In this document: positions 54,824 through 63,082 of the stretch, piece by piece
Numbering within the stretch: the stretch's first letter is position 1
How the letters are laid out: each line of letters begins with the position of its first letter
Assembly (NCBI RefSeq): GCF_000689255.1
Contig: NZ_HG964446.1
Location: forward strand, 1,999,191-2,063,190
Source of the DNA: Mycobacterium triplex
GTDB lineage: Bacteria; Actinomycetota; Actinomycetes; Mycobacteriales; Mycobacteriaceae
DNA length: 64,000 bases
Direction: 5' to 3'
The notes under the pieces: generated by a model
Databases searched by the model: none
Told to the model about the DNA's origin: nothing
Seen by the model: only the letters and a program-made list of their open reading frames with translations
Translations under genes and position numbers: made by a program

Positions 54824-55702
54824 TCAGGCTGGGACGATCCGCCGCGCGGCACGGGCCAGCCGGGAAGGAGCAAATCGCCAGACTTCGTCCTCGATATCCC
54901 ACGCGTACGAGGGCGTGTTATCAGTCAGGAGGTCGCGAAGTCCCGGCCGGCCCAGCTCGTCCGAGGACCAGTCATAGAGGCGGCCCCATCTGGGCTGGAT
55001 GACTCCGACGTCGAGCAAGTGACCGAAGCCGTGCTCGAGCGCGATGTACGTTTCCACGTCGTCGCCCAGCGGATAGCGGTCCGGAAGGATGCGCGAAAGC
55101 GACAAGAAAATCCCGGTCATGCCCAACCGGGGGTCGCCGAGCGGGCGCGCAAACGGGGCCAGCCAGCCCATCGCCAGCCGCGGCGCGGCGACAAGCGCAT
55201 GGGCATAGAGCACCCGGATCAGGACGACGTTGATAAAGAACCGTTCCACCCGCGTTTCCCGACGGGCTAGTTCCTCGTTGGACAAATAGGCTGAGGCGAT
55301 CGAGGCGTTGTGTGCGCGATACCAATTGCGCGCGGTTGGTTGCCGGATGAAGTCGAGGTGCGTGCTGACCGCGGCTGAACTGCGTTCGCCCGGATGCCCG
55401 AATGCGAACGCCCGAGCTTCGGCCGTGTCGCGCAACAGGGTTTCGTTCACCGCACGCCACCATGGGCTGCCCGGGCACGAGACGCCCTCGGGGTTAAGTA
55501 GCCCTCGCCGCAGCTGCCATCCCATGAACGCCGAGGCCGCACGCCGGTAACGCAGGTAGCCCCGATCCACACCGCGTGGGACCTCGTAGAGCCGGCGTAG
55601 CAGCGCCAGCCGCGCCGCCGGGTCGTTGCGCGCGGCGGCGACGAGCGAATCCGCGTGTTCGGCAGCCGAAACGCCTGACGCAGTTGGATCTTCAAAGGGC
55701 AT
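54824..55702 (-). CDS. Conserved-looking protein of unknown function
   Basis: 292 residues, soluble, Arg/Ala-rich. Contains STHLDFIRQPTARNWYRAHNASIASAYLS near residue 118, a hydrophobic stretch FFINVVLIRVLYAHALV near 158, and DVETYIALEHGFGHLLDVGVIQPRWG near 222 with several His that could bind metal. No family recognised. ATG 55702 or an in-frame start at 55717. Convergent with the methyltransferase gene. Confidence 0.7.
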   Translation of the reverse strand: MPFEDPTASGVSAAEHADSLVAAARNDPAARLALLRRLYEVPRGVDRGYLRYRRAASAFMGWQLRRGLLNPEGVSCPGSPWWRAVNETLLRDTAEARAFAFGHPGERSSAAVSTHLDFIRQPTARNWYRAHNASIASAYLSNEELARRETRVERFFINVVLIRVLYAHALVAAPRLAMGWLAPFARPLGDPRLGMTGIFLSLSRILPDRYPLGDDVETYIALEHGFGHLLDVGVIQPRWGRLYDWSSDELGRPGLRDLLTDNTPSYAWDIEDEVWRFAPSRLARAARRIVPA

Positions 55703-55793
55703 GTCTACACCCGCCACATTCTTCGTCGTCCCCGCCGTTCAATCAGTGTGGAGGTGGTGGCGGGCTACCGTCCACCCAGCGGTCCTGAGTCGT

Positions 55794-57488
55794 CTAGGCG
55801 CGTTCGTCGCGCCGAGTCCTCCACCACGCGACGCCGGCGAAGAGCACGGCCAGCACCCCCAACATGATCATGTCGAAAAGCCAGGTCGACGCGGTGCGGT
55901 GCCAGTGGGTGTCGTCGGCAATTCCCGCGACCAGGTGAGTCAGATCCGCCGTCGACGCGGTGGCCGCGAAGCCCCACCGCCCGGGCGTGAACCAGGCCAG
56001 GGTCTCGAACAACGGCCGATTCGTCACTGGGATGAACCCGCCGGCGAGCACCAGTTGCGCCATCAGTGTCATCGCCAGCAGCACGATCACCTGATCGCTG
56101 GTCCGCGCCAACGCCGAAATTGCAAGCCCGGCAACCATCGCAGCCACCGACGTTGCCGCGACGCCGACGAACAATTCCAACATCGGGCCACCCAGGATCG
56201 CCGCGCCCGTCGGCCCCGGCTTGCCGATCCCGGGTGCCGTGACGATCAGAACCAGGATCGCCGACTGCGTCATCGCGACTCCGCCGAAGACCGCGATCTT
56301 CGCGAGAAGATATGCGGTGGAACATAATCCGGCCGCCTGCTCGCGGCGGAAGATCGCACGCTCACCGACGAGATCGCGCGCGGTGAGCGTGATGCCCATC
56401 AGGATTGCGGCGAAGCTCGTCAAGGCGATCACGTGCTTGGCCTCGAACGGCACGGAGGCATCCGCGTGACCGAGTCCGGCGTGACCGGCCACGGTCAGTG
56501 GCAGCAGCCCGACGATGAACGGCAGTACGGTGAGAAAAATCAAGTAGCCGCGGTTGGCGACGAGGAGGCGGACCTGCCGGCGCGCGAGCGTCGACAGCTG
56601 GCGCCATCGGCCGGCGCGTGCGGGTTCCGTCGGCTCCGCGGGCCAGATGAGCCGAACCATCGTCATATCAGCTTGTGATCCGGCACTTGCCATGAAGCGG
56701 CGCTGAACACCGGCGGGGTCGGCGCAGACGATGCTGAAGATGTCGGCCCAGTCGACGGCTCCGATGACCGATCCGATCTCGTCGGGGCGACCGCAGAACG
56801 CGGTCTTGCCACCCGGCGCCAGCAGCAACACCTGGTCGCACACGTCAAGGAAGGTCAACGAATGCGTCACCACGACAATCACGCGACCCGCATCGGCGAG
56901 CCGGCGCAACATTGCCATGACGGTGCGGTCCAGCGCCGGGTCCAGCCCCGTCGTCGGCTCGTCGAGCACCAGCAGGGAGGGACGTGTCAACAGCTCCAAG
57001 GCAATTGACACCCGTTTGCGCTGCCCGCCCGACAACTTCTCGATGCGGGTCGCGGCGTGGGGTGTCAGCTCGAGTTCCTCGAGTACCGCCGCGATCACCT
57101 GACGGCGATCGCAGGCTGGGGTTGCGGCGGGCATCCGCAGTTCCGCGGCGAACTCCAGCGCCTGCCCGACGGTCAGCCGACCATGCACGACGTCGTCCTG
57201 GGGCACCATCCCGATCCGGTTGTGCGACAACACGCATGCTGTCCCGTCCAGCGACACCGCCCCGGCCGTCGGCCTCGTAGCTCCGGCGATCACCTTGGCG
57301 AGAGTGGACTTGCCCGCTCCCGACGGGCCGATCACGGCCGTCAGCGTACCCGGGCGAGCGGTGAATGAAATTCGGTCCAGTGCAATGACATTGCCGTCGA
57401 GAGTAAGGCTCACGTCGCGTACGTCAAGGCCGCCGACCGTGGCTGCCGGTGGGATCCTGGGGGCGATCACAGTTGTAGCACAGGTCAT
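55794..57488 (-). CDS. ABC-2 type exporter, ATPase and membrane domain in one chain
   Basis: 564 residues, ABCG-like half transporter. Walker A IGPSGAGKSTLAK near residue 53, signature LSGGQRKRVS near 150, Walker B LLVLDEPTTGLDP near 172. Six membrane helices fill the last 280 residues. It resembles Rv1747 without FHA domains. ATG 57488 has GAGGA five bases upstream; ATG 57500 would overlap the CdsA stop. Last gene of the phospholipid operon, so it may export the operon's product (inference). Confidence 0.88.
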   Translation of the reverse strand: MTCATTVIAPRIPPAATVGGLDVRDVSLTLDGNVIALDRISFTARPGTLTAVIGPSGAGKSTLAKVIAGATRPTAGAVSLDGTACVLSHNRIGMVPQDDVVHGRLTVGQALEFAAELRMPAATPACDRRQVIAAVLEELELTPHAATRIEKLSGGQRKRVSIALELLTRPSLLVLDEPTTGLDPALDRTVMAMLRRLADAGRVIVVVTHSLTFLDVCDQVLLLAPGGKTAFCGRPDEIGSVIGAVDWADIFSIVCADPAGVQRRFMASAGSQADMTMVRLIWPAEPTEPARAGRWRQLSTLARRQVRLLVANRGYLIFLTVLPFIVGLLPLTVAGHAGLGHADASVPFEAKHVIALTSFAAILMGITLTARDLVGERAIFRREQAAGLCSTAYLLAKIAVFGGVAMTQSAILVLIVTAPGIGKPGPTGAAILGGPMLELFVGVAATSVAAMVAGLAISALARTSDQVIVLLAMTLMAQLVLAGGFIPVTNRPLFETLAWFTPGRWGFAATASTADLTHLVAGIADDTHWHRTASTWLFDMIMLGVLAVLFAGVAWWRTRRDERA

Positions 57489-57496
57489 CTGAGTCC

Positions 57497-58405
57497 TCAT
57501 CCGATTAAGTAGGCCAGGGGGAGCACCACCAGCAGTGAGTCGATCCGGTCGAGCAGACCTCCAAAGCCGGGGAGCCAGCAGCCGGCGTCCTTGACCTGGG
57601 CCTGCCGCTTCAACATCGATTCCAGGAGGTCGCCGAAGACACCACCGATGGACACCGCGACAAGCAATCCGATCGAGATGGTGCCCAACAGCGTGAGGAT
57701 GACGAACGCGCCGACGATCGCGCCGACCATCCCGCCGACGGTCTTGTTGGGGCTCAACGGGGACAACGGCCGACGTGCCCAAGCCATGCGGCGCAACCCC
57801 TTTCCGCCACACCATGCGGCGACGTCAGTGGCCGCGACGGCAAAGCACAGCAGATAGGCGTCCGGCCACACCATGACGAGGTGAGACAGCGACCAGCAGA
57901 TCCACAACGAAGCGAACCCGGCGAAAGCCGTTCTCTTGGAGCCGTGTTCGACATCGCCGCCAAGGACCGAGGGCGCCGCGCACAGCAGCGCGACGACGGG
58001 CGCGAGCTGCAGCAGCGACGGGCGCAACCACGCGGCGGCCGGGTAGAGCACGGCCATTGCTATCAGTAGGTAGGTATCCGCGCGGCGCAGTCTTACCAGT
58101 CGCGCGTACTCGGTCACCGCGACGACGGCCAGAGCCGCCGCCAATACGGCGGTGGTGGCGTGACCGATCCACACCGGGATGCCGACCGCGGGCGCGATCA
58201 GCGCCCAGGTGCGCCACTTCTGGATCAGTTCCGGCTTGCGGGAGACGAGTACGACGATGCCGGCCAAGGCCAGGATCGCCACGGTAACCCACAGCAGAAA
58301 CACGGCGCGGGAGTAGAGGTGGATGTGCAGCGGACCGAGGTCGACATTGAGCGGCATCCGCCGATCCCGGCGGACGAACGACAGGTAGTTCTCGACGATC
58401 GCCAT
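57497..58405 (-). CDS. CdsA-like phosphatidate cytidylyltransferase
   Basis: About 302 residues with seven or eight membrane helices. The CDP-diglyceride synthase signature is clear near the end: KDAGCWLPGFGGLLDRIDSL, where family members have PGHGG; here His is Phe. Makes CDP-diacylglycerol from phosphatidate and CTP. Start at 58405 one base after the acyltransferase stop, or ATG 58423. Second CdsA-type gene is likely elsewhere in the genome. Confidence 0.85.
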   Translation of the reverse strand: MAIVENYLSFVRRDRRMPLNVDLGPLHIHLYSRAVFLLWVTVAILALAGIVVLVSRKPELIQKWRTWALIAPAVGIPVWIGHATTAVLAAALAVVAVTEYARLVRLRRADTYLLIAMAVLYPAAAWLRPSLLQLAPVVALLCAAPSVLGGDVEHGSKRTAFAGFASLWICWSLSHLVMVWPDAYLLCFAVAATDVAAWCGGKGLRRMAWARRPLSPLSPNKTVGGMVGAIVGAFVILTLLGTISIGLLVAVSIGGVFGDLLESMLKRQAQVKDAGCWLPGFGGLLDRIDSLLVVLPLAYLIG

Positions 58406-58406
58406 T

Positions 58407-59042
58407 TCAGGATGCGAGCGCATACCGGTCGGCGGCGTCGGCCGCGCGGTCCGCGCGCAATGCCAGCACCCGTGCCCGCAGCTGCGGCGCGGACGTGGTG
58501 TGCGGGTCGACGGGTGCGCCCACGTGGACGTGCATCGGGGCGGGGGTGTAGTGGCCGTCCTTGGGTAGCACGTCGGCGGTCCCCGCGATCGCGACGGGTA
58601 TGATCGGCACGCCGCAATCGCGCGCTAATCGTATTGCGCCGGAACGAAACGCGCCGATGGTGCCGTCGGTCGACCGGGTCCCCTCGGGGTAGATGACGAC
58701 GGTCCGGCCGGCCTTCAGCGCGGGTCCGGCCGCCGCGAGCAGTGCGGCATAGTTGCCGTCACCGGACCGCCGTACCGGCAGGATCCCGGCGAGCGAAGTC
58801 GCGACGAACCGCCGCGCGGGTACGTCGAACCAGTAGTCGGCCGCCGCGCCGAACACCGGCCGAGCCGACGGTGGAAGCGCCGCCAGCAGCACCGCGGTGT
58901 CGGCGTGCGAGCTGTGATTGGCAACGACCACGCAACCACCGGTGGCGCGAAAGCGTCCGCTCACGCTCAGGCCGCCCGACGCGGCGCACACGGTCCGCCA
59001 GAGCCAGTGCCGAAGCACACTCGGCATCCGGTTCGCGGTCAT
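58407..59042 (-). CDS. 1-acylglycerol-3-phosphate acyltransferase-like protein
   Basis: 211 residues of the PlsC family. The catalytic VVVANHSSHADTAVLL (NHx4D) is near residue 42, and VVIYPEGTRS near 117. Transfers an acyl chain to lysophosphatidate or a related lipid. ATG 59042 overlaps the stop of the upstream gene by ATGA. Coupled on both sides. Confidence 0.88.
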   Translation of the reverse strand: MTANRMPSVLRHWLWRTVCAASGGLSVSGRFRATGGCVVVANHSSHADTAVLLAALPPSARPVFGAAADYWFDVPARRFVATSLAGILPVRRSGDGNYAALLAAAGPALKAGRTVVIYPEGTRSTDGTIGAFRSGAIRLARDCGVPIIPVAIAGTADVLPKDGHYTPAPMHVHVGAPVDPHTTSAPQLRARVLALRADRAADAADRYALAS

Positions 59043-59749
59043 GCCGCCACTGCCGTGAGAGGTTGCGTGACGAGGTTCAGCGGTTGGGTGATCGTGTTGA
59101 TCGGCTGCGTGACCGCATCGAAGTGCTCGACCAAGACGACGCGCTGGGCCTTCAGCTCGCGGCGCGCCGCTCGTAGCCGCAGCACCGTGGTGATCAGTGA
59201 ACCGTTCACCAGCTGCGCCAGCAGTGCGGGCATGATGACCGGAAAGGCCGTGGCCAGCACGACGAACAGGCAACGTTCGGTCTTGCCGAGCGGGCCACCG
59301 TTGCGCCGCGTTGCGCCTGCTGCGGCCGCGGCCAGCGACGCGAACGTCGGAAGCGTCGCGGCAAGCGCGGCGACGAGGACCTGAAACACCAGCCAGGACA
59401 GCCAGTGCAGCCCGGGACCGTGCTGCCGGGCCGCCCACACCGCCAGGCCGGCGAACGCGAGCAGGTCAGCCGTGCGGTCGCCGAGCTCGTTGACCACGAA
59501 CCCCCACGGCCGGCTCACGCCACGGGCGCGGGCCACCGCGCCGTCGAGGTTGGCTCCGGCCAGCCGCAGCACCATGAACAGCGCCGCGAGCGGCCAGCAT
59601 CCGAACGCGACCGCAACTGCGGCCGCAGCGGCCGCGGTCACACCGGCAGCGGTGAACACATCCGGGGAGATTCGCCGGGCAACGGCGGCGTCGACGACGG
59701 GTGTCAGTCGCTTGGTGAACCACGGCTTGAGCGCGTAGAGGCTGGTCAC
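59039..59749 (-). CDS. CDP-alcohol phosphatidyltransferase with altered motif and TQP tail
   Basis: 236 residues, about six membrane helices. The family motif D-G-x2-A-R-x8-G-x3-D-x3-D reads NLDGAVARARG then GFVVNELGDRTAD: the Asp after G-x3 is Asn. The catalytic last Asp is kept. Transfers a phosphatidyl group from CDP-DAG to an alcohol. The tail has three near-identical units with the TQPxN/L core (DAVTQPINTITQPLNLVTQPL). GTG 59749 follows AGGAG. First gene of the operon. Confidence 0.83.
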   Translation of the reverse strand: MTSLYALKPWFTKRLTPVVDAAVARRISPDVFTAAGVTAAAAAAVAVAFGCWPLAALFMVLRLAGANLDGAVARARGVSRPWGFVVNELGDRTADLLAFAGLAVWAARQHGPGLHWLSWLVFQVLVAALAATLPTFASLAAAAAGATRRNGGPLGKTERCLFVVLATAFPVIMPALLAQLVNGSLITTVLRLRAARRELKAQRVVLVEHFDAVTQPINTITQPLNLVTQPLTAVAA

Positions 59750-59898
59750 GGCTGGGCTCCTTTCGTGTTGTGCCGATTTGTTGCACATTCGCCGCCTAGG
59801 TGGCCTTGCGATTGCGACGAGTACATCGACCCGGAGCGACTACCGATCCCAAAAAACGTCGGCAGGACAAGGGCGCGCGCCTGTAGGAGGATGAAGCG

Positions 59899-60231
59899 AT
59901 GCGAGGGGTTATCGTTTTTGCGAGTTTTGCCGCTGTCATCGCCGTTGCCGCACCGGCACAGGCCGATCCGGGTCCGGATTCGAACTTTTTGACCGAGCTG
60001 AAGAACGCCGGCATCACCTTCCAGACGCCGAGCGTCGCCATCGGGGTAGGCAAGAGCGAATGCAAGCTGATGGATGAAGGCATGTCCGAGACCGAGGTCA
60101 TCAAGGACCTGGAGGAGAGCAATCCCGCATTCAAGGGGGACAGCCCCGTCCAGTTCACCCGGATCGCGGTCGACGCCTATTGCCCCCAACACGCGGGGGA
60201 ACTGACTACCCAGCCGCCGGCGTCATCGTAG
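59899..60231 (+). CDS. DUF732 secreted protein
   Basis: 110 residues. Signal peptide (hydrophobic residues 4-18, APAQA-D cleavage) and DUF732: SNFLTELKNAGITFQTP near residue 30, CKLMDEGMSE and FTRIAVDAYCPQHA, with the two Cys that form the family disulfide. Common small exported mycobacterial protein; function unknown. GGAGGATGAAGCG precedes the ATG. Confidence 0.88.
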   Translation: MRGVIVFASFAAVIAVAAPAQADPGPDSNFLTELKNAGITFQTPSVAIGVGKSECKLMDEGMSETEVIKDLEESNPAFKGDSPVQFTRIAVDAYCPQHAGELTTQPPASS

Positions 60232-60258
60232 ATCTGGCCCGGCACTTCGTGGCCGGCG

Positions 60259-61572
60259 CTATCTGACGGACCGCGCCTCTCCGGCCGGCCGGGTTCGCAA
60301 TTCGACCGGTAGGCGTTTGAATCCGTGCAAGGTGACCAGCTCGAGTGGTTCGGGCCGCTCGTGCAGGCACAGGTCCGGGAACCGCTCGAACAGGCTGCGC
60401 AGGGCGATGGCGCCCTCGATTCGTGCCAGGGCGGCGCCGAGGCAACCGTGGATCCCTGAGCCGAACGCCACGTGGTCTTTCGCATTGGGCCTGGTGATGT
60501 CGAACCGGCCGGGGTCGCTGAACACGCGCGGGTCGCGGTTGGCGCCGCCCATCAACAGCACGAACATCGAGCCGGCGCGGATGTGCTCCCCGGCGATGTC
60601 GGCGTCGCGGCGTGCGGTGCGCACGAGCATCTGCACCGGGCTTTCGAATCGCAGAATCTCCTCGACTGCCGCCGGCCAGAGCGACGGGTCGTCGCGCAGC
60701 AGGGCCAGTTGACGGGGATGCCGCAGCAGCAGCACGATCCCGTTGCCGATCAAGTTGACCGTCGTCTCGAACCCGGCGCCCACCAGAAGTGCTGCGTTGG
60801 CCGCGAATTCGCGATGGGTCAGCTCCCCGCCGGCGGCCACCCGGCCGAACGGATCGTCGCGCGAATCACCCTCGCGGGCTCGCTGGATGAATTGCGCGGC
60901 GTAGCGGTCGACTTCGCGCAGCCGCTCGACGGCGTGGAGGAACGTTTTCCAGCTGGTACCGAAATCCAGCAGCGGAGCCAGGCTGTAGCCCCATTCGCGC
61001 ACCTGCGGGCGCGCATCGACTGGCAACCCGAGGATCTCGGCGATCACGGCCACCGGCAGTTCCGTCGCGAAGTCGGCGACCAGGTCGGGTCGCGGGTTGT
61101 GCTCTAAGCCGTCGAGCAGTTCACCGGTGATTTCTTCGACGCGGGCGCCGAGCCTGTCGATGGCCCGAGGCGTGAAGCTCTGGGCGAACAAACGCCGGTA
61201 ACGGGTGTGATCCGGGGGGTTCGACATCACCATCGCCGGACGCTCCACCGGATTGGGCAGGCCGGGATCCGTTCGGTCCAGCAAGGCCGGAACTGGCTGC
61301 GGCAGAGGCGCATTCACGATGTTGGTGACCCCAAACCGGTCGTCGCGCAACACCGTTCGGCAAATCTCGTGGTCGGCGCTCACCCACACGAACGGCCGTC
61401 GGACCAGCCGGCCCTGTTGCCTGATGTCCTCGACCAGCCGATACATTTCGTCTCCGCGGGCCCGGCCCAGCAGAAACCGGGCCAACGGTTGTCCGCGGCG
61501 AGCCTGCACCGCCAAGAATGCGCGCGGCGCACCGTACCTCGCCATCCAGCGAAACCAGATGCTCGTCCGGAT
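60259..61572 (-). CDS. Cytochrome P450
   Basis: About 438 residues. I-helix AGFETTVN near residue 250, ExxR in EEILRFESP near 290, heme loop FGSGIHGCLGAALAR with the Cys ligand near 360. Monooxygenase needing a ferredoxin partner. Start is unclear: a perfect AAGGAGG at 61579-61585 is followed by ATC at 61572, while the nearest canonical starts are ATG 61545 (no ribosome site) and GTG 61620. Next to an SDR, a TetR gene and another P450, so likely part of lipid or sterol oxidation. Confidence 0.88.
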   Translation of the reverse strand: MRTSIWFRWMARYGAPRAFLAVQARRGQPLARFLLGRARGDEMYRLVEDIRQQGRLVRRPFVWVSADHEICRTVLRDDRFGVTNIVNAPLPQPVPALLDRTDPGLPNPVERPAMVMSNPPDHTRYRRLFAQSFTPRAIDRLGARVEEITGELLDGLEHNPRPDLVADFATELPVAVIAEILGLPVDARPQVREWGYSLAPLLDFGTSWKTFLHAVERLREVDRYAAQFIQRAREGDSRDDPFGRVAAGGELTHREFAANAALLVGAGFETTVNLIGNGIVLLLRHPRQLALLRDDPSLWPAAVEEILRFESPVQMLVRTARRDADIAGEHIRAGSMFVLLMGGANRDPRVFSDPGRFDITRPNAKDHVAFGSGIHGCLGAALARIEGAIALRSLFERFPDLCLHERPEPLELVTLHGFKRLPVELRTRPAGEARSVR

Positions 61573-61756
61573 AACGATCCTCCTTGGGCGGGCCGCGACG
61601 TCGTGGCCGGAACATATCACCGTGGCCTGGTAGCACGCGCGGTACGGGTAATCCCTAGGCGCGACACAACCATTCCTCACCGTACGGCAGAACGCGGTAA
61701 GCGCGACGCGGCAAGCGAGCCTCGGTCGCCCCGACGAGCCGCGGGCGCGCGGTGCT

Positions 61757-62506
61757 CTAGATCTTGGCGGGCACGTAACTCGTCAGGCCGCCGTCGACGA
61801 CGAACTCGGCTCCGGTCGCGTACGCGGATTCCTCGCTGACCAGGAACACGACGAAGGTGGAGACCTCGGCCGGGTCGGCGCCGCGGCGCAGCGGAATGGG
61901 TTGCATGAATTCCTCGGTGACGCCCTGGCTCAGCGGGGTGTGCACCAGGCCCGGGTGGATGGAGTTGACTCGGATCTTGTACTGCGCCAATTCCACCGCG
62001 GCCGATTTGGTGATGCCGCGCAAGCCGAACTTTGCGGCCACGTAGCTATGCAAGTGGGCGCTGCCGGCCAATCCCTCGACCGACGAGATGTTCACGATCG
62101 ACCCCCCGCCCGCGGTGATCATCGGTTCGATCGCGGCGCGCATACCCAGGTACGCGCCGGTGAGGTTGACGTCGAGGACTTGGTGCCAGTCGGACACGGA
62201 GGAGCCACGCAACGAGCCCAGCTTGACGATTCCCGCATTGTTCACCAGCGCGTCCAGTCGGCCGAATCGCTTCACCGCCGCGTCGACGGCGCGGTCCCAC
62301 TGATCGGGATCCGCAACATCTTGATGCACGAAATCGGCTGATTCCCCGAGCTTTTCGGCGACCGCGTTGCCTTCGTCGTCGAGAACATCGGTGATCAGCA
62401 CTCGCGCGCCCTCGGCCACGAGCGCCTGCGCATGGGAAGCGCCCATGCCGCGAGCCCCGCCGGTGACCAGCGCTACCTTGCCCTCAACTCGTCCCGCTCT
62501 GCCCAT
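61757..62506 (-). CDS. SDR oxidoreductase, FabG/hydroxysteroid dehydrogenase type
   Basis: 249 residues. VALVTGGARGMGASHAQAL near residue 10, LVNNAGIV near 88, catalytic Ser in VNISSVEG and YVAAK near 153. The GMGxSH variant of the glycine motif is common in 3-alpha/20-beta hydroxysteroid dehydrogenase-like mycobacterial SDRs. It lies 6 bp after the TetR stop on the same strand. Confidence 0.9.
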   Translation of the reverse strand: MGRAGRVEGKVALVTGGARGMGASHAQALVAEGARVLITDVLDDEGNAVAEKLGESADFVHQDVADPDQWDRAVDAAVKRFGRLDALVNNAGIVKLGSLRGSSVSDWHQVLDVNLTGAYLGMRAAIEPMITAGGGSIVNISSVEGLAGSAHLHSYVAAKFGLRGITKSAAVELAQYKIRVNSIHPGLVHTPLSQGVTEEFMQPIPLRRGADPAEVSTFVVFLVSEESAYATGAEFVVDGGLTSYVPAKI

Positions 62507-62512
62507 GGCCGG

Positions 62513-63037
62513 TTACCGTACACCCGCGCTGGCACGCAGTTGATCGAGCAGCCGGGCATCGTCGTGGCCGGGAACGAGGTAGTGACATACCGCCAGACGC
62601 ACCAACGTCATCGCCACCACCTCGGGGTCGCGGACCTGTCCCGCTAGCGCGGGGGTGACCAGCTCGACCAATGCCGGTAGTGCTCTTGCCATCTGGCCCA
62701 GTGCCAGGCCAGGCTCTATTTCGATGAGTCCCCGCATCTGATACGACGCGTGGAAGCCGGCCAGGAACTGCAGCAGGGCCTCGACTTTCTCGGCACCGCT
62801 TCGGTCCGCGATCGCGTGGCCCAAATCCTCACGTAGCAGCCGCAATTCGAAGACGCTGAAGGCGGACAGCAGGTCGTCTTTGGACGAGAAGAACTTGTAG
62901 AGCGTCGGGCGCGAGATGCCGGCCTGGGCCGCGACGTCGGACAAATTCAGCTTGCTGTACCCGTGGCGGCACAGCACCTTGAAGGTGGCCCTCAGGATGC
63001 GTTCGCGCATCGGGTCCGCCGCGCCGAGACCGTTCAC
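62513..63037 (-). CDS. TetR-family transcriptional regulator
   Basis: About 174 residues. Helix-turn-helix SDVAAQAGISRPTLYKFFSSKDDLLSAF near residue 35. GTG 63037 is chosen because longer frames run through the operator, and it lies soon after a TAAAGT -10-like box, so the mRNA may be leaderless; ATG 63010 is an alternative. Divergent from the P450 gene and followed by the SDR. Likely autoregulator and repressor of the P450. Confidence 0.85.
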   Translation of the reverse strand: MNGLGAADPMRERILRATFKVLCRHGYSKLNLSDVAAQAGISRPTLYKFFSSKDDLLSAFSVFELRLLREDLGHAIADRSGAEKVEALLQFLAGFHASYQMRGLIEIEPGLALGQMARALPALVELVTPALAGQVRDPEVVAMTLVRLAVCHYLVPGHDDARLLDQLRASAGVR

Positions 63038-63048
63038 ATTTACAGACT

Positions 63049-63063
63049 TTACACTAATTGTAA
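63049..63063. promoter_or_regulatory. Palindromic operator between tetR and P450
   Basis: TTACA-N5-TGTAA, inside a longer imperfect dyad with ACA and TGT ends (63042-63070). It lies between divergent tetR and P450 starts and covers the likely promoters. Probable binding site of the TetR protein. Confidence 0.55.
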
Positions 63064-63082
63064 GCAGTGTTAACGTCACGCC

